A stretch of 64,000 nt of DNA from Amyelois transitella (taxonomy: Eukaryota; Arthropoda; Insecta; Lepidoptera; Pyralidae): the NCBI RefSeq assembly GCF_032362555.1, contig NC_083520.1, positions 8,804,001-8,868,000 on the forward strand, given 5' to 3'. Both the position numbers and the translations under genes were made by a program. Positions 13,368-26,200 of this stretch are shown piece after piece. The notes under the pieces were generated by a model. It was not told the DNA's origin. It ran no database searches and saw only the letters and a list, made by a program, of their open reading frames with translations. Numbering within the stretch: the first letter of the stretch is position 1; each line of letters opens with the position of its first letter.

Positions 13368-16300
13368 ATGAAAGTGACGTCATATAAGCATAAAGAAACG
13401 AAGATTGAAAAAGTCTATGAAATATGGGAAGCCATGGAGTATTTCGGGAGTTATCAAAAAATACAGTATTTATATGTGTGCATTGCCACTGCGTTTGTGT
13501 CTATGTATAATATAAACTATATTTTCGTGGCGGGTGATATAAATTATAGGTGAGTTTGTCTGTTTCAATTCTAAAATGTCATTTTCTAAATTTATATTCA
13601 AGAGATCTTTATAAGTAGTGGTCCTATGTTTCAACCATAAAGTGTGTAACTTACATACACACATACATATAGTCACGTCGATATCCCTTGCGGGGTAGAC
13701 TGAGCCAAATGTCTTAAAAAGACTGATAGGCCACAATCAGTTTTATGGCTTAATTTATAAGTGAGATCCAAATAGAGACAGGTTGCTAGCCCATCGCCTA
13801 AAAGAAGAATCTCAAATTTATTAGCCTATTAATTGTGCCGTGTGGTTCCCGGCACCAATAAAAAAATAATAAGTCGTCTTTTACGACATCCATGGAAAAG
13901 AGATGGAGTGGTCCTATTCTTTCTCTATTGGTACCAGTAACCACACGGTGCATTTTCAATAAAGTTTTACGAAATTTATCTACTTTTTTTATTGTTTAAA
14001 TGCTAACCGATGCTTTTACAGGCGAGGCTTGAAAAGGCGACTAAGGGATAGGCTCACAAACTTGGAATACTTTTTTAGGCGATAGGCTAGCAACCTGTCA
14101 CTATTCGAATCTCAATTCTATCATAAAGCCTAATAGCTGAACGTGGCCATTCAGTCTTTTCAAGTCTGTTGGCTCTGTCTACTCCGCAAGGGATATAGAC
14201 GTGACCATGTGTATGTGTACTAAATTTCATAAAAGTTCCAGTTTCTATAGTTAGCGCGTGAAAGAGTAACAAACACACACACATCGATACAAACGTTAAA
14301 TATTACTAGGATACATAATACTAAGTTACTTGTACGTATCTTCAGGTGCCACGTACCCCATTGTGAGAATACTCCAGCCCAATACCAAGTCGACTGGTGG
14401 CCCAATTCTACCATAGACCGCTGTTCTAGGCCAATCTACAACAGCTCAGATACTTGCGGTACTTTCAAAGGATTAGTCGAAGAATGCAATCGATGGGTTT
14501 ACGAGAGCAACGAAACTATTATAGGGGAGGTATTAACTTTTATCTTTTATACTATATACTAGTCTTAAACACGCATACATATAATCACGTCTTTATACCA
14601 TGCGGGGAAGACAGAGCCAACAGTCTTGAAAAGACTGAAATGGCCATTCAGTCTTTGGCTTGTTCAGCTATTTGGCTTAATGATAGAATTGAGATTCAAA
14701 TAGTGACAGGTTGTTAGCCCATCGCCCAGAAAAGAATCCCAAGTTTATAAGCCTATCACTTAGTCGCCTAGGAAAGAGATGGAGTGGTCCTATTCTTTTT
14801 TTTTTAATGGTACTGGAAACCACACGGCACTAGTTTTAGATCTTGATAGAAAGACCATTGATTGAGCCTGAAAGAGATAACATTGCGTTAAAGCCGCATT
14901 TTGTATTGTTTATAGTCTTCTGTTTCATTTAATTCATTTTTCTACTTTTTATATTTGTTCCAATAAAGTGTTTTTACTTACTTAGGTAATTATAAAAAAT
15001 AATAATAAGACAACTTAAACTTTTTCAATGTCGTAAAAGACGACTAAGGAAGTAGGCGCAGTATTAAACTAATGCAAGCTTTCATAATGCTCTGGGTGGT
15101 GAAGAGAAAACAATGTCACCAATTGACATTCACACACATTCCATTATTAAACCGTCCAGCTGATCGTAACCTTCGAGTCTTTTCGAGACTAAGATAAATA
15201 GATAGATAGGTAAAACTATTTATTGCACCATAAGAGTAAAACATACAAAGCAATACAAAGCAGATAGAGATGGTACAAAGGCGGACTTATCGCTAATGCA
15301 ATCTCTTCCAGTCAACCTTTGGGTGGAAGGAAACCAAACAGAAGATTGGCGTGGCCCAGAGCAAGACAAATAAATAATAAAATGCACACAGAAATATAAA
15401 GCTTAGCTCTGTCTACCTGGCTGAAGTGAGGATTAAAGACATATACTACCTCTATTTATCATTATTTTTCAGTTAGATCTGGCATGCCAACCTCTGAAAA
15501 TAAGCATGATTGGTACCATTCACAATGTTGGGATGTTAATTTCTATGGTCATCTCTGGTTGGGTCTCTGACAGGTAACTTGTTAATTATATATTATCATA
15601 AGTTATAATATTTATAAATAATACAGGTATTAAATGCACACGTTATATATAACGTGTGCATTTAATACCTTTATTTTTCTTGACCATTGTAACATGATTC
15701 GAAACATCTGAGATAATATAAAGGTCTTTACGTGCGCGTTTAATATCCGATTTTTTTTTTGTCTTACTTCGTACTAGCTACACACAGACTTACATACAGA
15801 TAGAATATCTAAAAATCACATTTCTTAATGGATTTTTCATACCGAGTAGATGCCAAGACTAGAGATAGAAGAGCTGCCTTTGTTTTATAAACAGCTGTGC
15901 CCGCGACTTCGTCCGCGTGGAATAGTTATTTTGGGCATCATTGAAGCCGTAAAGTTAAAGCATTATGTTATATAGCCTCAAGCCTTCCTCGATAAATGGT
16001 CTATTTGACGCAAATAGAATTTTTCAATTCGAACCAGTAGTTCCTGAGATTAGCGCGTTCAAACAAACAAGCTCTTCAGCTTTATAATATTACTATGGAT
16101 TATTTACCAGTTCTGATTAATTTTAGGTTCGGCCGCAAACCTGCACTTATATTTTTCGCGGTGGCCAGTTGCGTGGGAATTGTCAAAAGTTTCGCCAATT
16201 CATACTACATGTTCCTGGTCATAGAGTGCCTGGAGGCGGCCCTGTCAGGAGGCACTTACCCTGCTGGGATGGTGATCAGTAAGTATGGAATGAAGTTCTT

Positions 16301-19300
16301 GATAGCACGCACAGAATAAATGGGTACATTTCTCTGACTTTCAATTTTAACGTGCGAGTTCCTTTACTAAGCTCTGAGACTGCTTTTAAACAATTTAGGT
16401 ACTCTACACTTCGGACCTTCTGGTTTTAAAACCATTTTGCTCTAATATTATCAATAGCTTTAAAAGTTCTGTCCTTCTATCAGGGCCCAAATGCAAAGGC
16501 AAACTTTATCGCTTTTTCATGGCATGCTTATGTGGTAAAATATTTTCCTTCTCTCCTACTACTCCCATTCAGTTTTTTGTAAATTAAAGACAAAAATTAA
16601 AAGACCTGAGATACTTAGGTACCCTTCTTTTATTTAATTAATTATGACGTACCCAAAGCTTTTCGTATAAGGTTTTAATGTCGCTTTAATCTCTAATGCT
16701 TCCTTTTCAGTGATTGAAGCAGGTGGCAAAAAGAATCGTGTTCTTGCCGGAGTACTATTCGCGTACGCCATTTATGTAGGAGAATCAACATTTGCGATAG
16801 CAGCAATGTTTCTGCCGTACTGGAAATCCCTTATAAGACTGATTTACACTCCCATAATTCTCTGCCTCTCCTTCATATATCTTATGAGCGAGAGTCCTCG
16901 ATGGCAGTTCTTAAATGGCAAAACTGAAGAAGCTATAGCAAACATAGAAAGATCAGCCAAATTTAATAAGATACAAATAAATAAACAGCATGCAGGTGAC
17001 ATTGAAATACTGAAAGAGAAACTGTGTATCAGAGAGGTTGAAGACAGGGAAAGTTACATGAAGATATTCACATCTAAAGAGATATTGATAAGAGTTTTGG
17101 TGGCGTGTGTAACCCGATTTACAGCCTCTTTTGTGTACTATGGTATGATGATACATTCGGTTTGGCTGCCAGGGAACAAGTACACTAACTTTCTGCTGTC
17201 AACTGTCATGTCCTTCCCAGGGGAATTGGCGTCCTTGTACCTGATGAACAAGATAGGGAGGAAGCTACCGCTAATAGGGGGATTTATTGTATGTGGCACG
17301 CTGTGTTTGGCGTCTGCATTTATTCCAAAAGGTATGTATGATAATTATCCTTATTATTATAAATGAAAATTCTAAACAATTCGATTTGAGTTTGCCAATT
17401 GATAATAGTACGTACTTAAACACAATCTAAAGAATGCACATTTGAAAAATTATTAGGCAGAATATAATAAATCCTTTCTATCTGACTCGTCCCATTGAGT
17501 TGTCCCGTGGTGTGACAAATAAGACAATTTTGTAACAGCAGATATAGGACTAGTGACGCTAACGAAATCTTCTCAGTATTAGCTCTATAGGACTCATGAA
17601 TGCACGGAATAGTTTATTTCATAGTTTTAACGTGTGCATTAATTTTAATCTTTACCAATTTCGCAAACCAACAAACGCCACCTTCAAACAATATTGCTTT
17701 ACAAATATTTACGGATCATGATTATGTAGATCAACTACAATAAAATTATTTACAGGCTTTTAACCTGAATTATATTGCGTGGTTCTTCAAACAATCTGTG
17801 CTCTAATCTTAAATTCTTTCGTTAGAATTAGGTATCTTAAAAAAAAGGTTCGCACAACTTATTTAATTTTCGGTAGCCTACACCTAAAAGCTCTTTAAAA
17901 GTTTAAAGTTATTACACCTAACATTAATTTTTAACTGAATAATATTACCTTGTCGTATAACTATTTTCTAATCAGACTTAACCATCCAAATAAAAAGGCT
18001 TTACACCTCATCCAGGCACTGGAAGGTAGCTGGCACTTAGGTTTAGGTGCGACAATTTTTAGTCTAAAACTCTCTCTCTCTCATCCTTGTGTGTTCCCCT
18101 ACGCCACAATGTTTCGATGCCTGGGGTCCGTTTCCCGACATTTTTCCTTCCACTTTGTTCCATTTGCAGCGTCATCAGCTTAAAGACCACGTTCAGTTTA
18201 GAGCTTCTTAAGTCATAAACTATAACATCTAAATATTTCACCTAGATCAAATCAATCAGAGATATATAATGACACTTTTATTGCAGCATACACATGGGCA
18301 GTCATATCCCTCTTCCTGCTAGCCAAGATGGTCATGTCGGCTAGTTTCACCGGAGCTGTGACGTATGCTATGGAGTTGTTCCCTACCAATGCCAGGGGAA
18401 CTCTTCTTGGAGTTTGTGCTTTTGCGTCCAGAGCGGGGGGCATGTTAGCTCCGTTGACACCTATGTTGGTAAGAATTGCTATTGTATTTTATTGTCTATT
18501 GTTTTGTAATACATGCTGTCTACTGTTCAAACATATTGCAATAGAAGCTGGACAACATTTTGGGAATTTTGATCAACCAAGCCAAGAAGAATTGGCATAC
18601 CCATAAAAATCTGATAAACTGAACCCTATAGGGATTCAGAATTTCCCCCAATTTCATCACAATACGTGGATACACACATCACTTTAGTTCCTTCATCTCT
18701 AGTTTAGATATCGTAGCGTGATTTTGTTCCAGTGGCTCGGCCAATCTTTTAATCTTGTCGTATTACCCGGCTTATCTTTTAAATCTTGTATTTAAAAATA
18801 AGTTTATGATTATCAAATAAATTTTACTATAATACAAAGAGATACTAAAGTAAAAATAAATTTTATCTCACACACCGAATTGTAATTGTGGAATCTTTGC
18901 ACGTTTTTCCCCATCTTAACAAATATGATGCCAGTAATTTTCCCCTAAGCAAATAGTTTTAATTAGGTAGGTACATTCAATGTATCTACCTGTTATCTAA
19001 TCTATCAAAATAAATAACAATGTAGGGATTTGGTAACATTTGAAGACATTTTATGTATTAAATACGTAATTAAAGTAAGTAAATTAAATACATGTTAAAT
19101 ACTTACATTTCATAATGTGGCGGGATGAGATTTGAAAAGGTAAACATTTTTTGTTCAGATAATCGGATTATCACAAAAAAATTTTAAAAGATTATCACAA
19201 TAACAATAAAGTATAGAAACTTAAATTTTTAAAACTACTTGGACGAAGCAGTTCCACCAGTACTGGCTTAACCCAAAAATGTATGAATTACGGGCACTTT

Positions 19301-20821
19301 ATCTTGCCGTAGGTCCACCATTACAAATATGAAATTGTACTGAATGAATGAATGAATGATTGAATGATTTGAATGAATGAAACTGAATGAATGAATGATT
19401 TGAATGATTTGAATGATTTATTGGGCAAACAACTCTTTACATTATGTTGAAACATAAGGCTCCACACTAGGCTACAAGCCTGTCCTGTGGTAGCCAATTT
19501 AAGTAAATACATATGAAAAGAAAAACAAAATAACAGGCCGACAAAATTCTGCTTACAAATTACATGCATAACAAGAGAAAATAAATTTTGATTTGTTAAT
19601 TACAAAAATTTTACATTTCATCGCTCAAAAGTAAATACAATTTCAGTAAAAAAATATATAACTAACTAAATTCATGCAAAAATTTAACGTTGAAAAAAGA
19701 AAGTGGTTAAATTTAAGATACAGTTTGTAAGAAATTCTCTGTTTCGATGTAACTCCAATCCATTAAAAGTGTTTTTATAGTGGATTTAGCTTTATTAGGA
19801 CTTTCCCTTTTGAAATTCGAGATACGGGAAAGTTTATTATATATGAGGCAAGAGACAAAAGGGTCAAATTTTTGAGCAAAACGAGTGTTCATCAGTGGAA
19901 GATCTACTTTGAAAATACGCCTTCTTAACAGATCATTGTACATGTCAGATTTTACTACTTGTTTGTGCTTTAGAAAGAATTTTTTCAATATAAACAGTTG
20001 ACGCACACTAAGAACCTGTGCTTCTTCATACAAAGTAATTGTGGAATAACGAAATGGCTTTCTCAGCATAACCTTCAAAACTGCCCGTTGAGCACGCTCT
20101 AGCTTTATTAAATAACTGGAGGCTGAACTTCCCCATACTAGTATACAATAGGTTATGATTGATTGGCAAAGGGCAAAATAAATATTTTTCAATAAAACAC
20201 GTCCCGCAACATCTCTTAAAATTCTCATGACATAGATGAGTTTGCGCACTCTTGCACACGTGACGTCGATGTGTTCAGAAAAGGTTAATTTTTCATCCAA
20301 AATAACTCCGAGGTACCTGATTGACTTTGACCTCTGGATAGTTGCACAGTCACAAGAGAATGTCCTGCAGGAATCCATGTTACCGCGTCTATGCAGTCTG
20401 ATCTCTGGAGTATGTTTTGGAGCAGAGGCCGCAGTTTTGTAAAAACAAAGGAGTTTCGTTTTACTAACTAATAGTACAAAAGAAAAACATGTACTTTTAT
20501 TTGTAACGAGTTAATTCAAAAACTACTGGACTGACAACATTCGGCACAGTCCAACAGATCTTCAGGTGTTACATATTATCTTTCATCTTTCCCTTGATCT
20601 CATTCCAAATTTTATTTCAGACCGATATATACCCACCACTTCCGTACATATTCTTCGGATGTACATCCATCATGTCGGGACTCCTCACAACCCTGACTCC
20701 GGAGACCAAGGACCTTCCTCTCATGGACACAGTAGAACAGGTCGAAGCCAGCGTGTCAAAGAGAAAGACTGTTGCTGAAAATTTGGAGCAGTCGAGAAGG
20801 CCTTCTATAGTACCAGCTTGA
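13368..20821 (+). CDS. SLC22-type organic cation/zwitterion transporter (MFS), complete
   Basis: Seven exons: 13368-13549, 14346-14529, 15473-15573, 16127-16278, 16711-17331, 18287-18468 and 20621-20821 (stop TGA at 20819-20821). Joined, they give 540 residues, the usual SLC22 length, and every splice joint is phase-consistent. After the first membrane helix comes the large extracellular loop (about 61-140) with Cys at 62, 67, 87, 98 and 108 and N-glycosylation sequons at Asn81, Asn93 and Asn116. The MFS signature DRFGRKP is at 155-161 and MSESPRW at about 265-271. MNKIGRKLPLIGG in the second half and MELFPTNARGTLLG in exon 6 are further family marks, and the tail is hydrophilic (SVSKRKTVAENLEQ). 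Insect members carry organic cations, carnitine or carcinine across the plasma membrane; the substrate cannot be read from sequence. The introns are loaded with R1 repeats, a Helitron fragment ending 27 bases before exon 4, and a CR1-like LINE. Confidence 0.94.
13651..13951 (-). repeat. R1 repeat, reverse, chimeric
   Basis: A reverse copy (tatagtcacgtcgatatccc to ccagtaaccacacggtg) has an extra R1 terminal hairpin (gtgccgtgtggttcccggca, 13835-13856) embedded in its middle in the opposite orientation. This suggests one copy inserted into another or recombination between copies. It lies in intron 1 of the SLC22 gene, 100 bases after the donor. Confidence 0.75.
14033..14220 (+). repeat. R1 repeat, forward, lacking hairpin end
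   Basis: It runs from gaaaaggcgactaagggata to gacgtgaccatgtgtatgtg. With 14571-14830 it brackets exon 2 of the SLC22 gene in inverted orientation. Confidence 0.8.
14571..14830 (-). repeat. R1 repeat, reverse, near full length
   Basis: It begins 41 bases after the exon 2 donor of the SLC22 gene and ends ggaaaccacacggcac. Confidence 0.85.
15625..15670. repeat. 46-bp perfect palindrome, no spacer
   Basis: aggtattaaatgcacacgtt continues through atatat into the exact reverse complement aacgtgtgcatttaatacct. It lies in intron 3 of the SLC22 gene, 52 bases past the exon 3 donor. Confidence 0.9.
15893..16099 (-). mobile_element. Helitron-like short element, decayed
   Basis: Read on the minus strand it starts TCCATAGTAATATTATAAAG and ends ACGCGGACGAAGTCGCGGGC followed by ACAGC, where intact relatives have ACAGCTAG. 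It resembles 56529-56821. It ends 27 bases before the exon 4 acceptor of the SLC22 gene. Confidence 0.65.
19330..20510 (-). mobile_element. 5'-truncated non-LTR retrotransposon (CR1/L2-like) with RT C-terminal region
   Basis: The minus-strand ORF from about 20500 to the stop at 19713 encodes the end of a reverse transcriptase domain and the following thumb-like region. Visible marks are KTKLLCF (about 20450), SIRYLGVILDEKLTFSEHI and the C-terminal block SIITYCILVWGSS. The frame is open for more than 230 codons, so the copy is fairly young. The 5' part (endonuclease and RT palm with the YxDD box) is missing, as is usual for truncated LINE insertions. A short UTR follows and ends in a (TGAA/ATTC)n-rich tail at 19337-19425, typical of CR1/L2-type 3' ends. 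It lies antisense in the last intron of the SLC22 gene. Confidence 0.8.
19337..19425. repeat. (TGAATGA)n-type tandem repeat tail
   Basis: Repeated tgaatgaatgaatgat and gaatgattt units, probably the 3' tail of the adjacent LINE copy. Confidence 0.75.
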
Positions 20822-20964
20822 TACATACATACATACATACCATCACGCCCGTTTCTCATTGGGGTAGGCAGACTATGGATTTCCACTTGCAACAATCTTT
20901 ACAGACCTCTCCCGCTTCCTCTACACTCATTACTCTTTTCATGCATATTCGACGATTACGAGTA
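20821..20964 (+). repeat. R3 repeat, diverged
   Basis: It starts in an (atac)n run, then atcacgcccgtttctcattg through tttccacttgcaacaatctt to ttttcatgcatattcgacga. It overlaps the stop codon of the SLC22 gene, so the 3' UTR of that gene begins in repeat DNA. The family is described at 49317-49477. Confidence 0.7.
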
Positions 20965-21539
20965 ATTACCAGCTTGATGATCATGATATTATAAGAGAAA
21001 ATTATGATCATATCTATTAGCCGGTTATATACTTCTGTAACTTTCTGTTCTTCAAAATTTACCAATACTTTTTAGAGAACTTACACCGATAAAGCGCTTG
21101 TCGTGCATTTTGTTTTCAACTTCAGTTTAATCCTTTAAAATTAAGCTTGAACATCTTTTATAATACAGATTACAAAAGATGATGTAGATACATATGAATG
21201 GACTCGCTTGAGGTTATCAGAATGCAAATTATGTGCTACTGAAATTAAAATTTTGATTTGCTGATATCGTTTACTTGACATCAAACAAAGTCCTGTGTGA
21301 TATTTGATTAAATATTGTTATTTTAGTAAATGACTATAAATAATAACCATTTATACCTATCAATTTCATTTACAATTAATATATAAGTACTACAAAGAGG
21401 AAAGACTTCTTATTTTTGTGAATAAGTTCTATCTCCATAAAGTTCCGTGCAGAGTAACTTGATATACGGTTGCAAGATGATGAAGATACAAGATGTCACT
21501 TTGTTGCGTAGGTACCTACTTACAAGATATAAAATGTCT

Positions 21540-21762
21540 GAGCATGTCACCTTCGCGGCCAGGATAGAAAGGGCAGACCTAAAATATCGGGCTTGACGTC
21601 GTTAAAGATGATATGCGAGCCAATAGCCTGAAAACTGAAGACGCCGAAAACCGGACAAAGTGGAGAGATAAATGTAGAAAAGCGGACCCCAGGCTCCGAA
21701 ACACTATGGCGGCGGGTGCAACTGGGAATGCGCAAACAGAGTTGGAAAAAGGGGTTTTCTAG
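21540..21762 (+). pseudogene. RTE-like LINE C-terminal remnant, frameshifted
   Basis: One frame reads RKGRPKIS. One base away the next frame reads LDVVKDDMRANSLKTEDAEN, then RTKWRDKCRKADPR and LRNTMAAG, ending at a TAG near 21762. The pattern GRPK..(W)LDVVKxDMRAN...RxxWRxxxRKADP is the C-terminal block of RTE-type endonuclease/reverse-transcriptase proteins. The single-base loss in between marks it as dead. Confidence 0.7.
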
Positions 21763-21783
21763 GAAGGTTTATAAATAAATAAT

Positions 21784-22014
21784 TAAATATATACGGGACA
21801 AATTACACTGATTGAGTTCGCCTCGAAGTAAGTTCGAGACTTGTATTACGAGATACTAACTCAACGATACTATATTTTATAATAAATACTTATAAGATAA
21901 ACATCCAAGACCCAAGCCAATCAGAAAAGTTCTTTTCTCATCATGCCCTGGCCGGGATTCGAACCCGGGACCTCCGATGTCACAAACAAGCGCACTACCG
22001 CTGCGCCACAGAGG
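21784..22014 (-). repeat. tRNA-derived SINE, full length
   Basis: On the minus strand it begins CCTCTGTGGCGCAGCGGTAG (A-box-like) and has GGTTCGAATCC (B box), then a non-tRNA body (ttgagttagtatctcgtaat) and an ATTTATTTA-type tail. The family is described at 35431-35678. Confidence 0.9.
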
Positions 22015-23190
22015 TTTATATCTATAAAATCTACCGTGCAAAGCCAGGCGTCTCGCTAATTTGAAATAAAATAAACTTTTATTACACAAATACATTTTAT
22101 TTGAAACACTCAACATATCGTGTAGTTTGCGTGTAATATCATACACAAATGTGATATAAAGCTTATTTCTCATAGAGTAACAAATATTTCTAACACAAAA
22201 TAAAGATATCACGAATAAAATTAATATCCATTTTTGTTTGTATTTTTAAACTTCGTTGTTAGGAAAATATGTACTTATGTTTAAATAGTTGTAATTTATT
22301 TGACAATAAATATAAAAATAGACCTTTTAAGGCTGTTACATTTCTAACAATAATTACTATGTTTCATGAAAACATGTGCACCAAATATTTCTTGCGTAAA
22401 AACAGTGAATTGTGAATATCATTTCAAAGCCTTTTTAAACAAAACATTAGCAAATACTTAGTAAAGCGAAAAATAATTTTCTTACAACTAGCATTAATTA
22501 ACTACTAATAAATGTGTATCTGTAATGTAACACAAAGTAAAAAGCCCACGGCACACGACGAAAATTACGTTTGAGGCACTAAAAACACATTTTTCCACAA
22601 TAAAGAAGAAAAAGGCTAAGATAATATGGCAACACAAGCATCAATGTTGCCAAACTTTCAACTATTTTCAAACATTTCCCATTTCGTTTCTTGTTTATCT
22701 TAAGTATAAGCAAATAAAACTAACTTTTCTCATTATAAACTATTTTTGTGCAAAAGAAACTAGTACTTAATAAGCCAAAAGTCTGTAATAAACTGAAGAT
22801 CATTACTTGACTGAGGATGAACTCTTTAGCCTCTTATTTTTGACTTAGTGAAAGTCAAGTTCTTGTTACAAGTCACAAAAAATGTTATAAAAACATTCAT
22901 TAGATCGAAATCCCTCCTCATTGAAATTATTAGTTATTCCATAAAATCCTTTTCAATCATGCCAAAAGTCATGGAATTCGAGATAATTCAGTCCACCTAA
23001 AGTAAATGGGGTTGAAACAAGAATTGGATGATAAACATCCGTGTAAGCGTTCAGCAAAGCTATACGTACCCATAGTGATATTACTAAGTAACTTTTTCAA
23101 AATAATACGTTAATTACAATCACTGGACTGGATCTATAAGTTAAAACCCCATTTCTACCTACATCCTCACTCATCGAGCAAATCAAAAGG

Positions 23191-23292
23191 CCTGTGTGAC
23201 ATGAGCCTAATAAAAAAAAAAAAAGACTGTTTGACATGAGCCTAATTAAAAAAAAGAGACTGTGTGACATGAGCCTAATTAAAAAAAAAGGG
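23191..23292 (-). repeat. Three tandem ~32-bp units in the GST 3' UTR
   Basis: The unit tgtgtgacatgagcctaatt followed by an A-run occurs three times back to back, ending 8 bases from the GST stop codon. In the mRNA each unit reads as a T-run followed by AATTAGGCTCATGTCACACA. Confidence 0.85.
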
Positions 23293-23299
23293 TTTAACC

Positions 23300-26200
23300 T
23301 TAAAATTCACATTTAGGCGCTTTAGCCACATACTCCTTAACCTTGGGCAGGTTCAGCACAGTCTGCTCCAGTTTCTTGAAGCTGGGGAACTTCTCGTCCA
23401 GGTCAGGTGCCTGCATCATTGTCTTGACGTAATCGTACATGCCGGCGAACATAAAGTCAGCCCATGTGAGCTGGAAATGAATAAAAAATAAAATGAGAAT
23501 TAAGGCGATTGAGGGATAGGCTTACAAACTTGGGATTCTTTTTTAGGCGATGGGCTTGCAACTTGACACTATTTGAATCTCAATTCTATCATTAAGCCAA
23601 ATAGCTGAATGTGGCCATTCAGTCTTTTCAAGACTGTTGGCTCTGTCTACCCCGCAAGGGATATAGACGTGACCATATGTATGGAACCACACGGCAGTAT
23701 GCGATACCAAAATTCAAATTCAAAATTTTTATTCATGATTGTAGGATACTTCGTATCGCTTAATAATTGTCAAAACGTATGGTTTAACAACATTGGTTGA
23801 CGTCAAATAAATTACTTAAAACTAAGTTTACTGCCGCTTCCAAGGCGTCAGTGCAGAAGAAGCGGTAACAACCTGCACTGCAGCATTTTCTACAACAACG
23901 TCAACTTCACAATATCAATTAAACTTAGAATAGAATGTGGACGAGAGAACCTTTGAATGATATATTGAATATAAATTTATTACTATATCTGAAGACGCTA
24001 AAAAGATGTGTGTTAATTACCTTGCCAGCGGCGAGGTGGCCGTTATTTTTCCTGATGATCTCATCCAGTTTCTTGAGAAGGTTCGGATACACCTCCCGCG
24101 TGTATTTCTCGTGTTTTTTGGCCTTAATGGCTGCGTCGTCTTCGTATTGCACTTGTGCTGCCTCTGCAAATGAGAAGTGTCGGTGAAAATACTAAATAAA
24201 ATAAATAAATACAGGGTGACTTTTAATTCAACTGCATAAACTTAACTGTTAAGTGTACTCATCTCAAGGATATTTAAATACGTTAAAAGAAAAAAATTGG
24301 TTCATATTTATGAATACGAAAAAAAATAAAAGTATCAAAATCCACGAACCTAAATACGTAATATCACCCCGGCCGGCGGAAAAGCGACGCGCGATCTCGA
24401 CAACTCTGTACATTACTTGATCTTGATACTAGAAAAATAATTTAATTTTCAGACATTTATTTACATTTTTAGTTTTAATTTCTTTTTGTAGTATTGGTCT
24501 TTAATCAAGCGTATGACGTAGTTTTTGAGGGATTTTTATGTGAAAATGATGACGTTTAATTTAAATAAAAATAGGCTCAAACCGTTCAGAAGCATGGGTA
24601 TAGTCTATGTTTAAAAGGATGCAGTTGTTTTAAATGTCACCCTGTATATATACGGGACAAATTATACAGATTGAGTTAGCCTCGAAGTAAGTTCGAAACT
24701 CTTCAGCTTTATAATATTAGTATAGATATTCACAAAGATAAAGCAACAATTTGTGTAGCAACAATTTCTATTTTTATTTCGCGTTATCATACCACCAGCG
24801 AAATGTTATCACGACATATTCATACTGTGTGATAAATTTTGCGATAAGAAATTTCAATAAATATACCTACTTGCAAAAAATATATCTCAATTTTATAGTT
24901 AACTAAACTTTTTATTGATTCGGTTGGCATCGTGTTGACATCACGTCTATATCTCTTGCGGTAGACAGAGCCAGCAGTCTTGAAAAGACTGAGAGGTCAC
25001 GTTCAGCTGTATGGCTTTGCGAAGATTCAAATAGTGACAGGTTGCTAGCCCATCGCCTATAACAGGAATCCCAAGTTTATAAGTGTATCCCTTAATCACC
25101 TTTTACGACATCCATGGAAGAGATATTGAGTGTTTCTATTCTATAGTCCCGGAACCCACACGGCATAAATAATTTAAATAAAATGTTAAATTTTAAAATT
25201 ATCTTTAGACCTTTATACCAAGATCTCTCGTAATAAAAATTTCCTACATAACAAAACAATCATGTTGCCTATAAAATCAATAAAGCTGATTACATTTTTC
25301 ATTGCTAAGCAACTAAGTAGATTCTATAATTAGATAGGGGGTGAGACATTCTGTTGATTTATTTCAATGATGACTGATTGAACAAATGACCTTTACAGGT
25401 CAGTTGGAAGTCATTATTACCGTCTAAAACCTTTATTTATATATGTAAGTACAACACGATATAAAAATGAATTAAGGTCAAAGAAAAACTAAGTAGTCAC
25501 AAGTACATACGTACATATCAGTCACGTCAACATCCCTTGCGGGGTAGACAGAGTCTACAGTTACAAATACTGAAAGGCCACGTTCAGCTGAATTGAGATT
25601 CAAATAGTGACAGGTTGCTAGCCCATCGCCTAAAAAAGAATCCCAAGTTTGTAAGCCTATCTCCTCGCCTTTTACAACATCGAAATGGGAATGAGATGGA
25701 GTGGTCCTATTCTTTTTTTGTATTGGTGCCGGGAACCACACGGCACGTAGACTCACTTGCACGCAGATCATGGAGCAGTTCCACGTTCTGGTCGATCTCA
25801 AAATCCTCTTCGACATCAGCTCCGGCAATGCCGTACTTGCGTCCAAGGTATCTGAAAATCGTGAAAATCAATCACACACATGTATCTTGTGCCGTGTGGT
25901 TACCGGCACTTTAAAACAGTACCATCCCATCCATATTTGACGGCATCTGTGGCGCAGCGGTAGTACCTACGCTTGTCATCGGAGGTCCCGGGTTCGAAGT
26001 CCGTGATGAGAAAATAACTTTTTCTGATTGGCCTGGTGATGTTTATCTAATATAAGTATTTATTTTATTTTATATAAGTATTTATTTTATCAATATAGTA
26101 TCGTTGAGTTGGTATCTCGTAACACAAGTCTCGAACTTACTTCGAGGCTAACTTAATCAGTGTAATTTGTCCCGTATATATTTATTTATTTATTTATATT

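Noticed and set aside
13950-14010. A second transporter start in frame near R1 copies
   Set aside because: Open frames here come from the R1 repeat text (for example the frames at 14087-14284 and 14220-14414) and not from exons.
19321-19569. 82-codon minus-strand frame next to the LINE
   Set aside because: It is created by the (TGAATGA)n tail (repeating Phe-Ile-His-Ser) and the LINE 3' UTR.
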